Part shown: positions 6,589 to 15,112 of the stretch, in pieces
Position numbering within the stretch: position 1 is the stretch's first letter
Layout: each line of letters starts with the position of its first letter
Source: an uncultured Prevotella sp.
GTDB taxonomy: Bacteria > Bacteroidota > Bacteroidia > Bacteroidales > Bacteroidaceae
Reading direction: 5' to 3'
Assembly (NCBI GenBank): GCA_905233425.1
Contig: CAJOEC010000050.1
Span: 1-32,358, forward strand
DNA length: 32,358 bases
Notes under the pieces: model-generated
Told to the model about the DNA's origin: nothing
Database searches by the model: none
Seen by the model: the letters and a program-made list of their open reading frames with translations, nothing else
Position numbers and translations under genes: made by a program

Positions 6589-7018
6589 CAACAAGGCAAC
6601 AAAACCCCAAGACTTCGGGATGCAGACTTCCGCCGCCGACGACGACAGTCTGCTTGAGGCGTTCTTTGCCGAAGCCCGCGCCGAGCAGCTGCCCGACGAC
6701 GGCTTTACGCAGCGCGTGATGATGAGTCTGCCCGTGGAGGAAGCGCCCTCTGTCGGTCTTGCCGCTGTCTCTACTGCAAGTCTGCAAAGCCGCACGCGAC
6801 GGCTCTCCCACTGGTGGACGGCCGCCTGTGTGACAGTGGCTGTGGCCGTGTTCACCATCATTGGCGGATGGCAGGCCCTGGCTCATGTCGTCTTCGACGC
6901 CATAACCACCAGCTCGAACACCGGGCAGCTGCTCAGGCTGACAGTCTGCGGGGCAGTGCTGACGATAATCGCCTCGACCGAGCTGATGCACCGCGAGCAT
7001 ATCACGCTGAAACTGTAG
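6575..7018 (+). CDS. Membrane protein coupled to the sigma factor, DUF5056-like; candidate anti-sigma partner
   Basis: A 147-residue protein. The N-terminal cytoplasmic part contains SLLEAFFAEARAEQLPDDGFTQRVMMSLP, split by no gap, resembling the short DGFT-RVM motif of DUF5056 proteins found next to ECF sigma factors in Bacteroides. Two hydrophobic segments follow, at about residues 80-107 (WWTAACVTVAVAVFTII) and 112-135. The start codon lies inside the sigma-factor gene (14-base overlap). No zinc-binding anti-sigma motif (HxxxCxxC) is present. The anti-sigma role is inferred from position and topology only; the family name is from memory. Confidence 0.7.
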   Translation: MENDNNKATKPQDFGMQTSAADDDSLLEAFFAEARAEQLPDDGFTQRVMMSLPVEEAPSVGLAAVSTASLQSRTRRLSHWWTAACVTVAVAVFTIIGGWQALAHVVFDAITTSSNTGQLLRLTVCGAVLTIIASTELMHREHITLKL

Positions 7019-7061
7019 GAAACTGAAGGACTGGCACCCGCACAGTCTGTGAGGCAAAAGT

Positions 7062-7099
7062 AAAGGCCGGACAAAACTCCATCGTTTTGTCCGGCCTTT
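7062..7099. terminator. Bidirectional intrinsic terminator
   Basis: AAAGGCCGGACAAAAC and GTTTTGTCCGGCCTTT form a perfect 16-bp stem around a 6-base loop. It has terminal T runs on both strands and sits between the convergent sigma-factor operon and the secreted-protein gene. Confidence 0.85.
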
Positions 7100-7119
7100 C
7101 CATAGAATTATACAAGAGA

Positions 7120-7884
7120 CTATTTCATGACTCTCTTCTCTCCGTCGACCACATAGATGCCCTTCTTCATCTGTCCGTTCATCTTGCGGCCACTGAGGTC
7201 GTAGGCCTCGCCATTGGCGGCCTTGACACTCTCAACACCTGCGATGGCTGTTGCCTCGCTCATGGTGATGTGCTTTATGCAAAGCTCCTCGGCCGATTCC
7301 GACTTCTCGTCCCATGAGAATCCGCAGCGAGTGGGCAGGAACGTCTTGTCGCCCTCGGTGCGCACGAGCACGCTCTCCAAGGGATATACATTCTGCTGTG
7401 CGGGAATGCCGTAGCGGCCTTCCTTGGTCATTGCCTCCCAGCTGCTCGAGAATGTCACCTGGTTGCCGTTGCCGTCGATCATGCGCACGGCCTTCAGCTC
7501 AGTGCTGACGGTCATGGCGTCGGTGTTCTTCACACGCAGGGTCTGCTCCTTGGCTGAGTAGACAAGGTAGGGCACGCCGGCCTCGATGCCCTCAGCGGTG
7601 CAGTCGGCAAAATAGAGGTTGAGAACATTGCCCTCCTGGCCAATGGCCACGAGACGCTCCACACGGAGGTCACCGGCCTCGGCAATCTGGGCTGCCGTCA
7701 TCGACATGGGGAGGCACAGGGTGTTGTAGCCGGCAAAGAAGTAGCGGCTGACCTGAACGGCCTGGGCCTGGTCCTGAATCTGCTCCACGTTCAGCTTCTG
7801 GCTGTTCGTGCTTACGTACTTCATCTGCGCACTGGCAGTGAGGCACAATGCTGATGCAATCAGCGCGGTGAATAAATGTTTCAT
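7120..7884 (-). CDS. Secreted protein with C-terminal sorting-type tail, function unknown
   Basis: A 254-residue protein. Residues 1-19 form a signal peptide (HLFTALIASALCLTASAQ). The body is beta-rich and shows the pattern YFFAGYNTLCLPMSMTAAQI and GIEAGVPYLVY, seen in many Prevotella secreted proteins of unknown role. The last 25 residues (LSGRKMN, then KKGIYVVDGEKRVMK) form the tail typical of Bacteroidetes surface or secreted proteins, similar to type IX secretion type A tails. It lies downstream of the HU gene on the same strand, with a weak hairpin between them. No promoter box was clear. Confidence 0.75.
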   Translation of the reverse strand: MKHLFTALIASALCLTASAQMKYVSTNSQKLNVEQIQDQAQAVQVSRYFFAGYNTLCLPMSMTAAQIAEAGDLRVERLVAIGQEGNVLNLYFADCTAEGIEAGVPYLVYSAKEQTLRVKNTDAMTVSTELKAVRMIDGNGNQVTFSSSWEAMTKEGRYGIPAQQNVYPLESVLVRTEGDKTFLPTRCGFSWDEKSESAEELCIKHITMSEATAIAGVESVKAANGEAYDLSGRKMNGQMKKGIYVVDGEKRVMK

Positions 7885-7915
7885 AATAGCTTAGTATTTG
7901 AGTTTTTGAAAGAAT

Positions 7916-7948
7916 GCAGACAACCACTTGTGCAAAGCGATTGTCTGC
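7916..7948 (-). terminator. Weak hairpin between HU gene and secreted-protein gene
   Basis: GCAGACAA and TTGTCTGC form an 8-bp stem with a 17-base loop. On the minus strand it follows the HU stop and is trailed only by a short T-rich stretch, so termination would be partial at best. Confidence 0.3.
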
Positions 7949-7973
7949 TTTGAAATTTTTTTACAAAAAGAGA

Positions 7974-8246
7974 CTATTTCAGAGCATCGGCAAAGTCACT
8001 GCCAGCCTTGAATTTCACCAGCTTCTTTGCGGGGATGGTGATCTTCTCCTTCGTGGAGGGGTTGATACCCTCACGAGCGGTGCGCTCGGAAACAGAGAAC
8101 GTGCCAAAACCGATGAGGGCAACCTTCTCGCCTGCGGACAGAGCGTCCTTGATAGCAACGATGGTGGCCTCGACGGCCTTCTTTGAGTCAACTTTTGAGA
8201 GACCAGCAATGGCTGAAATCTTCTCCACTAAATCTGTCTTGTTCAT
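7974..8246 (-). CDS. HU family DNA-binding protein
   Basis: A 90-residue nucleoid-associated protein with the full HU/IHF pattern: N-terminal helices (MNKTDLVEKISAIAGLSKVD), then VALIGFGTFSVSERTAREG, and the DNA-intercalating arm with INPSTKEKITIPA. It ends in the C-terminal helix KFKAGSDFADAL. The length matches the family. It dimerises and bends DNA. The gene has a strong consensus promoter 54 bases upstream and a leader of roughly 45 bases. Alpha- or beta-type cannot be decided from one gene in a Bacteroidales genome. Confidence 0.95.
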   Translation of the reverse strand: MNKTDLVEKISAIAGLSKVDSKKAVEATIVAIKDALSAGEKVALIGFGTFSVSERTAREGINPSTKEKITIPAKKLVKFKAGSDFADALK

Positions 8247-8299
8247 ACTTTTGTAAGAAATTTAAGTTAATAATTAGGTTTGTTGTTCGATTTCTTCCG

Positions 8300-8330
8300 C
8301 AAATATAATTGAAAGTATTCAGAAAACAAA
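8300..8330 (-). promoter_or_regulatory. Consensus promoter of the HU gene
   Basis: On the minus strand, TTTG (8330-8327), a 19-base spacer and TATATTTG (8307-8300) match the Bacteroidetes housekeeping promoter exactly. Confidence 0.75.
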
Positions 8331-8385
8331 CAAAAATCAAGAAAAAAATTGATTTTTAATGAAAAAAAGTGCTTTCCTGCCTTTT

Positions 8386-8420
8386 TTTGTGCAGTGAAAG
8401 AGATATTTTTAGTAATTTTG
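8386..8420 (+). promoter_or_regulatory. Probable promoter of the rhomboid operon
   Basis: The -7 box is TAATTTTG at 8413-8420. TTTG at 8386-8389 is the nearest -33 candidate, though the 23-base spacer is longer than usual. A leader of about 65 bases follows. Confidence 0.55.
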
Positions 8421-8494
8421 CACCCGAAAAGCAATTATTGCATGACAAGACACCAAATAGTAAATCGTAAACCAGTAAATTGTAAATAACAAAG

Positions 8495-9439
8495 ATGTTC
8501 GGCAATATTCCTACAGTGACAAGAAATCTGCTGTTGATAAACATACTTGCTTTCGTTGCCACATTTATATTCGAGAGAGCTGGAGTGTACTTGGAAGAGT
8601 ATGGAGGACTGCATTTCTTCCTGGCCAGCCATTTCCAAGTCTACCAGATTGTGACTTATATGTTCCTGCACGGTGGTTTCACCCACTTATTCTTCAACAT
8701 GTTTGCCCTATGGATGTTCGGCTGTGTGATAGAGCGTGTGTGGGGGGCGAAGAAATTCCTTTTTTATTACATTTTCTGCGGCATAGGAGCAGGACTGTGC
8801 CAGGAGTTGGTGCAGTTCTGTGAGTTCTACTACACCGTACAGACACAATTCCCCGGCTCGACACTGGGCGAGACCATCACCATACTTGGCAACAGCAATC
8901 TGAACGGGGCGCTTACCATTGGCGCATCGGGAGCCATCTATGCAATACTGCTCGCCTTCGGCATGATTTTCCCCGAGGAGCGCATCTTCATTTTCCCACT
9001 GCCAGTACCCATCAAAGCTAAATGGTTCGTGTGCATATACGTAGGCATTGAACTCTTCTTCGCCATCACTTCGATGGGCGACGGCGTGGCCCATGTAGCC
9101 CATCTGGGCGGTATGCTCTTCGGATTCCTGCTGATAAGCCACTGGCGGCGCCACCCGGAGCGCAATTTCGACATCACCAGTGCCAGCCAGTGGCTGAAGA
9201 AACTGGACAAGACGAAGAAGACAGGCAGCAACCTCGACACCGAGCGATACGGCGAGACGACCACCACCACAACAACGGGCTACGGCCCTACGCGCAGTGA
9301 CGACATGGCCTACAACGCCCGCAAGAAGGCGCTGCAGGACGAGATTGACGCTCTGCTCGACAAAATCAACATGAGCGGCTACGACAGCCTGACGGAGCAG
9401 GAGAAGAAACGCCTCTTCGAGGCCAACCACGAACTATAG
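8495..9439 (+). CDS. Rhomboid family intramembrane serine protease
   Basis: A 314-residue multi-pass protein of the rhomboid family, which cleaves membrane helices within the lipid bilayer. The first helix is at about residues 10-28. The conserved HGGFTHLFFNMFALWMFG loop follows, then the nucleophile motif GASGAIYAI with Ser145. The catalytic His is probably His203 in HVAHLGGMLFGFLL. After the last membrane segment a hydrophilic tail of about 95 residues ends with a short helical motif (DEIDALLDKINMSGYDSL, then EKKRLFEA), common to many Bacteroidetes rhomboids. The next gene starts 7 bases after its stop, so the two are co-transcribed. Substrates are unknown. Confidence 0.93.
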   Translation: MFGNIPTVTRNLLLINILAFVATFIFERAGVYLEEYGGLHFFLASHFQVYQIVTYMFLHGGFTHLFFNMFALWMFGCVIERVWGAKKFLFYYIFCGIGAGLCQELVQFCEFYYTVQTQFPGSTLGETITILGNSNLNGALTIGASGAIYAILLAFGMIFPEERIFIFPLPVPIKAKWFVCIYVGIELFFAITSMGDGVAHVAHLGGMLFGFLLISHWRRHPERNFDITSASQWLKKLDKTKKTGSNLDTERYGETTTTTTTGYGPTRSDDMAYNARKKALQDEIDALLDKINMSGYDSLTEQEKKRLFEANHEL

Positions 9440-9446
9440 ACGGAAA

Positions 9447-10541
9447 ATGCTCAGTAGCATAAAGAATATTCTCGTCAATGTGCTGACGCTGATTGCCGTG
9501 GTCGTAGGCGTGGCCGTGGTGGCCGTGGGCTACAGCGACCGTCTGCACCCATCGGTGCACCCCATTGTGGCCTGCGCCGGAATGGCGTTCCTCGCAGTAC
9601 TGGTGCTCAACGTGGCCATGTTCCTGGTCATGCTGTCGGTGAGGTGGCGGCGGGCATGGATACCATTGGCGGCATTCGTCATCGCCTACACACCGATACA
9701 CACAATACTGCCACTGCATTTCGACGGGAGCGACGAGGATGCCGACCTGCGTATAATAACATACAACGTCTGCGGTTACGGAGGCAATTTCAAGTATGAC
9801 TATGCACTCGACACCATAGCAGAATACATCATGGCGCAGAATGCCGACATTGTATGCATACAGGAGGAGCAGGGCACAAAACACAAGGCAGAGGAGCGGT
9901 GGGAGCAGCTCTACCCTTACAACGACACCACATGCTTAAGTTCTCCGGCATGCAAGACAAAGAATATCATAGGCTTTCACACGCGGCTACCGATAATAAA
10001 AAAAGAGCGAATAGAATATGAGTCGGTGGCTAACGGCTCGTTGGCCTATTTCCTGCTCAGAGGCAACGACACCATCATCGTCATCAACAACCACTTGGAG
10101 AGCACTCATCTTTCTGAGCACGAGCGCACGCAATACAGGGAAATACTGAAAGGGAACAAGGACAGGCATTCGGCAGAGGAGGGACTGCTCACGCTTATGG
10201 GGAGACTGGCACAAAGCACAGTGTTACGGGCCCCCGAGGCCGAGGTAGTCCACAGCTACGTTGAGGCACACAGGCAATACCCCATCATCGTGTGCGGCGA
10301 CTTCAACGACACACCAATATCATACACAAGGCAAACCGTTGCACAAGGACTGACCGACTGCTTCGCCGAGGTGGGTTGCGGACTCGGTTTGTCATATAAT
10401 CGGAAAGGGTTCAACTTCCGCATAGACCACATTTTATGCTCACAGCATTTCACTCCCGTAAAATGCAAAGTGGACGCAAAAATTGACGCAAGCGACCATT
10501 TTCCCATGATTTGCAGCATGAAAATGGGCAATAAACACTAA
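9447..10541 (+). CDS. Endonuclease/exonuclease/phosphatase family protein, membrane-anchored
   Basis: A 364-residue protein with about three N-terminal hydrophobic segments (residues 5-25, 35-55 and 65-85), followed by an EEP-fold catalytic domain. Motifs in order are IITYNVCGYGG, ADIVCIQEEQ (the metal-binding Glu), IVINNHLES, VCGDFNDTP and the closing RIDHILCS and SDHFPM. These are the metal and catalytic residues of the DNase I/sphingomyelinase-like superfamily, so the enzyme should be active. It could act on nucleic acid or phosphoester lipids; sequence alone does not decide. It is translated right after the rhomboid gene, a pairing often seen in Bacteroidales. The catalytic domain probably faces the periplasm. 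Confidence 0.88.
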   Translation: MLSSIKNILVNVLTLIAVVVGVAVVAVGYSDRLHPSVHPIVACAGMAFLAVLVLNVAMFLVMLSVRWRRAWIPLAAFVIAYTPIHTILPLHFDGSDEDADLRIITYNVCGYGGNFKYDYALDTIAEYIMAQNADIVCIQEEQGTKHKAEERWEQLYPYNDTTCLSSPACKTKNIIGFHTRLPIIKKERIEYESVANGSLAYFLLRGNDTIIVINNHLESTHLSEHERTQYREILKGNKDRHSAEEGLLTLMGRLAQSTVLRAPEAEVVHSYVEAHRQYPIIVCGDFNDTPISYTRQTVAQGLTDCFAEVGCGLGLSYNRKGFNFRIDHILCSQHFTPVKCKVDAKIDASDHFPMICSMKMGNKH

Positions 10542-10590
10542 AAAATGTGTGAAAGTTGGCCAAAAATTTTCACAAGTGTAAAAAAATCAC

Positions 10591-10598
10591 TACATTTG
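10591..10598 (+). promoter_or_regulatory. Probable -7 box of secDF promoter
   Basis: TACATTTG at 10591-10598 fits the TAnnTTTG box and is followed by a leader of about 40 bases to the secDF start. A clear TTTG -33 element was not found. Confidence 0.5.
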
Positions 10599-10644
10599 CA
10601 AGCTAATTTTCGAATATATATATTAATAACAAACAAATAACAAA

Positions 10645-13600
10645 ATGCAAAACAAAGGAATTGTAAAATTTATTGCAGCAGCACTCATACTCGTTTGCTG
10701 CTTCTATCTTTCCTTCTCCTTCGTGACTCGCTATCACGAAAACAAGGCCGATGCACTCACTGCCCAGGCCGGAGAGGAAGCCGGACAGGCCTACTTGGAC
10801 TCGGTATCGTCAACTAACATCTGGTTCTGGGCTTACAACCTCAAAGAATGCCGCGAAATGGAAATCGGCCTCGGCCTTGACCTGAAGGGCGGTATGAACG
10901 TTATCCTCGAAGTCTCCGTACCCGACATCATCGATGTGCTCGCTGACCACAAGAAGGACGAAGGCTATCGCAAGGCATGGGAAATGGCAAAGCAGGACGA
11001 GGAGCAGAGCCAGTCGGACTACATCACTCTTTTCTATAACCGCTGGAAGGAGACTGGCAACGGACGTCCCCTCGCTGCCATCTTCGCCACTCAGCAGATG
11101 AAAGGCACTGTCAACACCAAGAGCACCGACGAGGAAGTGCTGAAGGCACTCCGCGCCGAGGTTGACGCTGCCGTCGACAATGCCGAGACCGTCGTACGCA
11201 CACGTGTCGACAAGTTCGGTGTCGTACAGCCAAACATCCAGAAACTCGAGGGCCAGAGCCGCATCATGGTCGAAATGCCTGGTGTGAAGGAGCCTGAGCG
11301 CGTCCGTAAGCTCTTGCAGGGAAGCGCCAACCTGGAGTTCTGGGAGACATACAACGCACAGGATGCCCTGCCCTATCTGGCACAGCTCAACCAGGCATAC
11401 GCAGCTGAGATCAGCCACATCACCCCAGAAGCCTCAGAAGCCTCAGAAGCCACAGAGGAGGTTTCAGAAGCCCCAGAAGTCTCAGAAGCCCCTGAGGCCT
11501 CAGACTCCACCGAGAACGCCCTCGACGCAGCCGCCAAGCAGGCAAGCGTGACCGATGGCGAGGACAGCGAGAGCGTGGAGCGCATACGCCGCCAGAACCC
11601 GCTGCTCGCCTACCTCGACACCCGCTTCGCCGGACTGGCAATGCTCGGCTATGCCAACGCCAACGACGTGGCTAAGATCAACGAGGTCATCAACAGCGAC
11701 GTGGCAAAGAAGGTGCTGCCTCCCGACATGAAGCTGCTGTGGAGCGCAAAGCCCGCACGCCTCGAGGGTGCCAAGGGCGACTACTACGAGCTTTATGCCA
11801 TCAAGGTGACCGATCCCAACGGAAAGGCTCCCCTCAGTGGTGACGTCATCGTAAATGCCAAGGACGACTTCTCGCAGGGCCTCGGCAAGAGCGAACCCGT
11901 CGTGTCAATGCAGATGAACACCGAGGGAACACGCATCTGGGCTAACCTCACAAAGATGAACATCGGCCGCGCCGTTGCCATCGTCCTCGACGACGCTGTC
12001 TACAGCGCTCCCCGCGTGAACGACGAGATTACCGGCGGTAACTCGCAGATTTCGGGTAGCTTCACCCCCGCCGAGACCAAGGACCTCGCCAACACACTGA
12101 ACTCTGGTAAGATGCCCGCCCCGACCCGCATCGTCCAGGAACAGGTCGTCGGTCCTACCCTCGGTGCACAGTCCATCCAGCAGGGATTCTGGTCATTCGT
12201 CGTGGCCTTCATACTGCTGATGTGCGTCATGCTTGCACTCTACGGTGTCATCCCCGGTATGCTGGCCAACATGGCTCTGCTGTTCAACCTCTTCTTCACA
12301 CTGGGTATTCTCGCATCCTTCCAGGCCGCTCTGACAATGCCGGGTATCGCTGGTATCGTGCTTACACTGGGTACGGCTGTGGATGCCAACGTGCTTATCT
12401 ATGAACGCACGAAGGAAGAGCTTCGCAAGGGTCTGCACATCAAGGAAGCCCTGAACCAAGGTTATGCCAACGCTTTCTCGGCTATCTTCGACTCTAACCT
12501 CACATCGTTGATTACGGGTGTTATCCTCTACGTCTTCGGTACAGGTCCTATCCGCGGTTTCGCCACGACCCTTATCATCGGTATCTGCGTCAGCTTCTTC
12601 ACCGCAGTGTTCATGACACGTCTGGTCTACGACCATCAGATGAAGAAGGACAAGTGGCAGAACCTCACCTTCAGCACTTCGTTCTCGAAGAACCTCATGC
12701 AGGGCACACACTTCAACTTCATGGGTGCCTACAAGACCTCTTATACCGTATGGTTCGCAGCAGCCATCGTCTTCATCCTCTGCTTCTTCCTCCGTGGTCT
12801 CGACCAGAGTATCGACTTCACCGGTGGCCGCAACTACGTGGTGACTCTCGACAAGGAGGTGCCCGTGGAGGAGGTGCGCGACCTCGTGAGCAACGTCTTC
12901 ACTGAGGACGAGGGCAAGGTGGCCTACACCAGCGTCATCGCCCTGGGTGCATCTTCAGACAAGACCGTGCGTGTATCGACCAACTGGAAGATTAACAGCA
13001 ACGATCCCGCCGTTGACGACCAGGCTGAGGACATCCTCTACAACACGCTGAAGAACGGTGGCCTCATCTCGCAGGAGAGCATCGAGTCATTCAAGAACCC
13101 CGACGTGCGCGAGGGCGGCTCCATCATCGAGTCGTCGAAGGTCGGACCTTCCATCGCTAAGACCATCACCCGCGGTGCCATCATCAGCGTCATCTTGGCT
13201 CTGATTGCCATCTTCCTCTACATCCTGCTGCGCTTCCGCAACGTCGCCTTCTCTGTAGGCTCAATCGTTGCCCTGGCCTTCGACGCCCTGGTGGTTATCG
13301 GCTTCTACTCGCTGCTCCACCACATCGTGCCCTGGTCGCTCGAGGTTGACCAGACGTTCATCGGTGCTATCCTGACGGTGATCGGTTACTCCATCAACGA
13401 TAAAGTGGTGGTCTTCGACCGTATCCGTGAGAACATCGGTCTGTTCCCCAAGCGTGACCGCCGTCAACTGTTCAACGAGTCGCTGAACCAGACCCTGGCC
13501 CGTACCATCAACACGTCGGTGACGACGCTCGTTGTGCTGCTCACCATCTTCTTCCTTGGTGGCGACAGCATCCGCTCGTTCTCCTTCGCCATGATTCTCG

Positions 13601-13701
13601 GTGTCATCTTCGGTACGCTCTCGTCAATCTTCATCGCAGCTCCCACGGCTTACCTCACCATGAGCCGCAAGGACCGCAAGGAGGAAATTCCCGCAGAGTA
13701 A
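10645..13701 (+). CDS. secDF: Protein translocase subunit SecDF (fused SecD and SecF)
   Basis: A 1018-residue single-chain SecDF, the usual arrangement in Bacteroidetes. It uses the proton gradient to pull exported proteins from the SecYEG channel. SecD features are an N-terminal helix (residues 7-27), GLDLKGGMNVILEV (77-90), a large periplasmic domain, and TAVDANVLIYERTKEE in the RND-type membrane part. SecF begins near residue 690 with its own helix, then QSIDFTGGRNYVVTL (near 723) and SINDKVVVFDRIREN (near 915). Residues about 262-287 are a low-complexity insert of Glu-Ala-Ser/Pro/Thr triplets encoded by a 9-bp repeat. It has its own promoter and terminator. Confidence 0.97.
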   Translation: MQNKGIVKFIAAALILVCCFYLSFSFVTRYHENKADALTAQAGEEAGQAYLDSVSSTNIWFWAYNLKECREMEIGLGLDLKGGMNVILEVSVPDIIDVLADHKKDEGYRKAWEMAKQDEEQSQSDYITLFYNRWKETGNGRPLAAIFATQQMKGTVNTKSTDEEVLKALRAEVDAAVDNAETVVRTRVDKFGVVQPNIQKLEGQSRIMVEMPGVKEPERVRKLLQGSANLEFWETYNAQDALPYLAQLNQAYAAEISHITPEASEASEATEEVSEAPEVSEAPEASDSTENALDAAAKQASVTDGEDSESVERIRRQNPLLAYLDTRFAGLAMLGYANANDVAKINEVINSDVAKKVLPPDMKLLWSAKPARLEGAKGDYYELYAIKVTDPNGKAPLSGDVIVNAKDDFSQGLGKSEPVVSMQMNTEGTRIWANLTKMNIGRAVAIVLDDAVYSAPRVNDEITGGNSQISGSFTPAETKDLANTLNSGKMPAPTRIVQEQVVGPTLGAQSIQQGFWSFVVAFILLMCVMLALYGVIPGMLANMALLFNLFFTLGILASFQAALTMPGIAGIVLTLGTAVDANVLIYERTKEELRKGLHIKEALNQGYANAFSAIFDSNLTSLITGVILYVFGTGPIRGFATTLIIGICVSFFTAVFMTRLVYDHQMKKDKWQNLTFSTSFSKNLMQGTHFNFMGAYKTSYTVWFAAAIVFILCFFLRGLDQSIDFTGGRNYVVTLDKEVPVEEVRDLVSNVFTEDEGKVAYTSVIALGASSDKTVRVSTNWKINSNDPAVDDQAEDILYNTLKNGGLISQESIESFKNPDVREGGSIIESSKVGPSIAKTITRGAIISVILALIAIFLYILLRFRNVAFSVGSIVALAFDALVVIGFYSLLHHIVPWSLEVDQTFIGAILTVIGYSINDKVVVFDRIRENIGLFPKRDRRQLFNESLNQTLARTINTSVTTLVVLLTIFFLGGDSIRSFSFAMILGVIFGTLSSIFIAAPTAYLTMSRKDRKEEIPAE
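11428..11502 (+). repeat. 9-bp in-frame tandem repeat inside secDF
   Basis: Eight units of GAAGCCTCA and variants run at 9-base steps, with a single 3-base interruption at 11464-11466. They encode Glu-Ala-Ser, Glu-Ala-Pro or similar triplets in the periplasmic part of SecD. Unit gain or loss would keep the frame. Confidence 0.85.
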
Positions 13702-13755
13702 TGGCACATTCTTAAATATATGTGCGCACACGCGTACATATATTTAATATCAGCA

Positions 13756-13795
13756 TACGGCCCATAGCCTTTCCTGGCTATGGGCCGTAGTTTTT
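13756..13795 (+). terminator. Intrinsic terminator of secDF
   Basis: TACGGCCCATAGCC and GGCTATGGGCCGTA form a 14-bp stem with loop TTTCCT, followed by GTTTTT. A second, AT-rich dyad (AAATATATGT / ACATATATTT) lies just upstream. Confidence 0.85.
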
Positions 13796-13808
13796 ACATG
13801 CTGGAATT

Positions 13809-14945
13809 TCAGACGATGGGTGTGGAAAGGCCGGAAACGATGTTGTCGTAGACCCTCACCACTGCGTCGGCTGTATGCTGAGCGTTGAAGCGTGAGGCGA
13901 TGAGACTTGCGGCATTGTCAGAGCAACGATTCCTGAGACTTTTGTCGCCGATAAGGCGGAGAATGGCGTCAGCTGTGCTTTGTGGCGAGTCGAAGGGTAC
14001 AATGATACCGTTCTGTCCGTCGTCAATCACTTCCCTTGCCCCGTCGGTTGGAGTGGCAATGATGACCCTCCCCGTGGCCATGGCTTCGAGCATACCTATG
14101 GAGAGTCCCTCCCATAGACTTGGCAGACAGTATGTGTCCATAAGCATGAGCACATCGGGGATGTCGGTGCGGAAAGGGCTGCGGCAGACGTAGCCTTCCA
14201 TCTTGTGGCCGCTGATGTAGCGGTCGACATCGCCGTCCATGTCGCCCTCGCCAACGAACAAGCCTTTCACACGGCTGTCGGCGGCATGTGCCAGCTCCAC
14301 GGCGGCAAGATAGTCGAGGGGTGCTTTCTGTTTGGTGCAACGTGCTATGAACCCCGCCACGAAGTCGCTGTCGGCAAGGCCGAAGTCCTTGCGACTGAGT
14401 TTCGTAGTCCTTCCGGGATTGAAACGGTTGAGGTTAACACCGTTCTTTATCACCACAGGCGGTTTCAGGCCGAAAACAGCCTCTCCCGTAGCGGCATTGC
14501 CCTCAGAGACGCATATTACCCGGCGGGCACAGTGGCAGATGAGCTTCTCGCTCCATCTACGCACGTTGAACGACAGGCGTCCCTGGTCGTCGTGGAAGCT
14601 CCACCCGTGGACGGTGTAGACCATAGGCACACGTGCACGCCAGGCCGGGAAAAGCACGTTGGAAGCCGCCCGCGTGCCATGGGCGTGGACCAGGGTTACA
14701 CGCTCGTCCTTTATCAGTCGAAACACTTTCTGCTGGACGGCGATGTCGAAGCCGTGAGTGGAGTTGATGACGTGGCACTTGATGCCCTGTGACTCTAAGC
14801 GGGTGATCATCTCGCCGGGCGTGAACGACAGGCACAGCGGCTCGTAGCGTGTCTTGTCCATCAGCTCGACAAGGTCGGCTAAGTGGGACTCGCCACCGCC
14901 TATCTGCCCCTGGCGTATCACCTCAAGTATCTTGATCCTTTCCAT
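13809..14945 (-). CDS. Glycosyltransferase family 4 (GT-B fold)
   Basis: A 378-residue GT-B glycosyltransferase. The N-terminal acceptor domain opens with IKILEVIRQGQIGGGESHL, the family's glycine-rich loop, and contains VTLVHAHGTRAASN and VYTVHGWSFHDD. The C-terminal nucleotide-sugar domain holds FVAGFIARCTKQKAPLDYL, GLFVGEGDM and the GT4 EX7E signature in EGLSIGMLEAMATG. The donor and acceptor cannot be told; cell-surface glycan synthesis is the usual role. It follows pckA on the same strand, only 16 bases beyond a strong hairpin, with no promoter box visible in between, so its expression may depend on read-through from pckA. Confidence 0.9.
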   Translation of the reverse strand: MERIKILEVIRQGQIGGGESHLADLVELMDKTRYEPLCLSFTPGEMITRLESQGIKCHVINSTHGFDIAVQQKVFRLIKDERVTLVHAHGTRAASNVLFPAWRARVPMVYTVHGWSFHDDQGRLSFNVRRWSEKLICHCARRVICVSEGNAATGEAVFGLKPPVVIKNGVNLNRFNPGRTTKLSRKDFGLADSDFVAGFIARCTKQKAPLDYLAAVELAHAADSRVKGLFVGEGDMDGDVDRYISGHKMEGYVCRSPFRTDIPDVLMLMDTYCLPSLWEGLSIGMLEAMATGRVIIATPTDGAREVIDDGQNGIIVPFDSPQSTADAILRLIGDKSLRNRCSDNAASLIASRFNAQHTADAVVRVYDNIVSGLSTPIV

Positions 14946-14961
14946 TGCCTTCCGAAAAAAT

Positions 14962-15004
14962 AAGGGAAATTAAAGGGATGATATGTTACCCTTTAATTTC
15001 CCTT
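14962..15004 (-). terminator. Intrinsic terminator of pckA
   Basis: AAGGGAAATTAAAGGG and CCCTTTAATTTCCCTT form a perfect 16-bp stem with an 11-base loop. On the minus strand a run of six T follows. Confidence 0.75.
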
Positions 15005-15040
15005 TTGTTTATTGAAGTCGCTGTTGCGACAACGGGCGTT

Positions 15041-15111
15041 GTCTGTAAGTCCTATATGTCCTATAAGTCTTATAAGTCCTATAGGTCTTATAAGTCTTAT
15101 AGGCCCTAAAG
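15041..15111 (-). repeat. 9-bp tandem array after the pckA stop
   Basis: On the plus strand six clean units of GTCCTATAA or GTCTTATAA type run from 15049 to 15102, with degenerate units at each end. On the coding strand the array begins two bases after the pckA stop codon and lies between it and the terminator. Two small overlapping hairpins (GTCGC/GCGAC and ACAAC/GTTGT, 15017-15042) adjoin it. Confidence 0.85.
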
Positions 15112-15112
15112 A

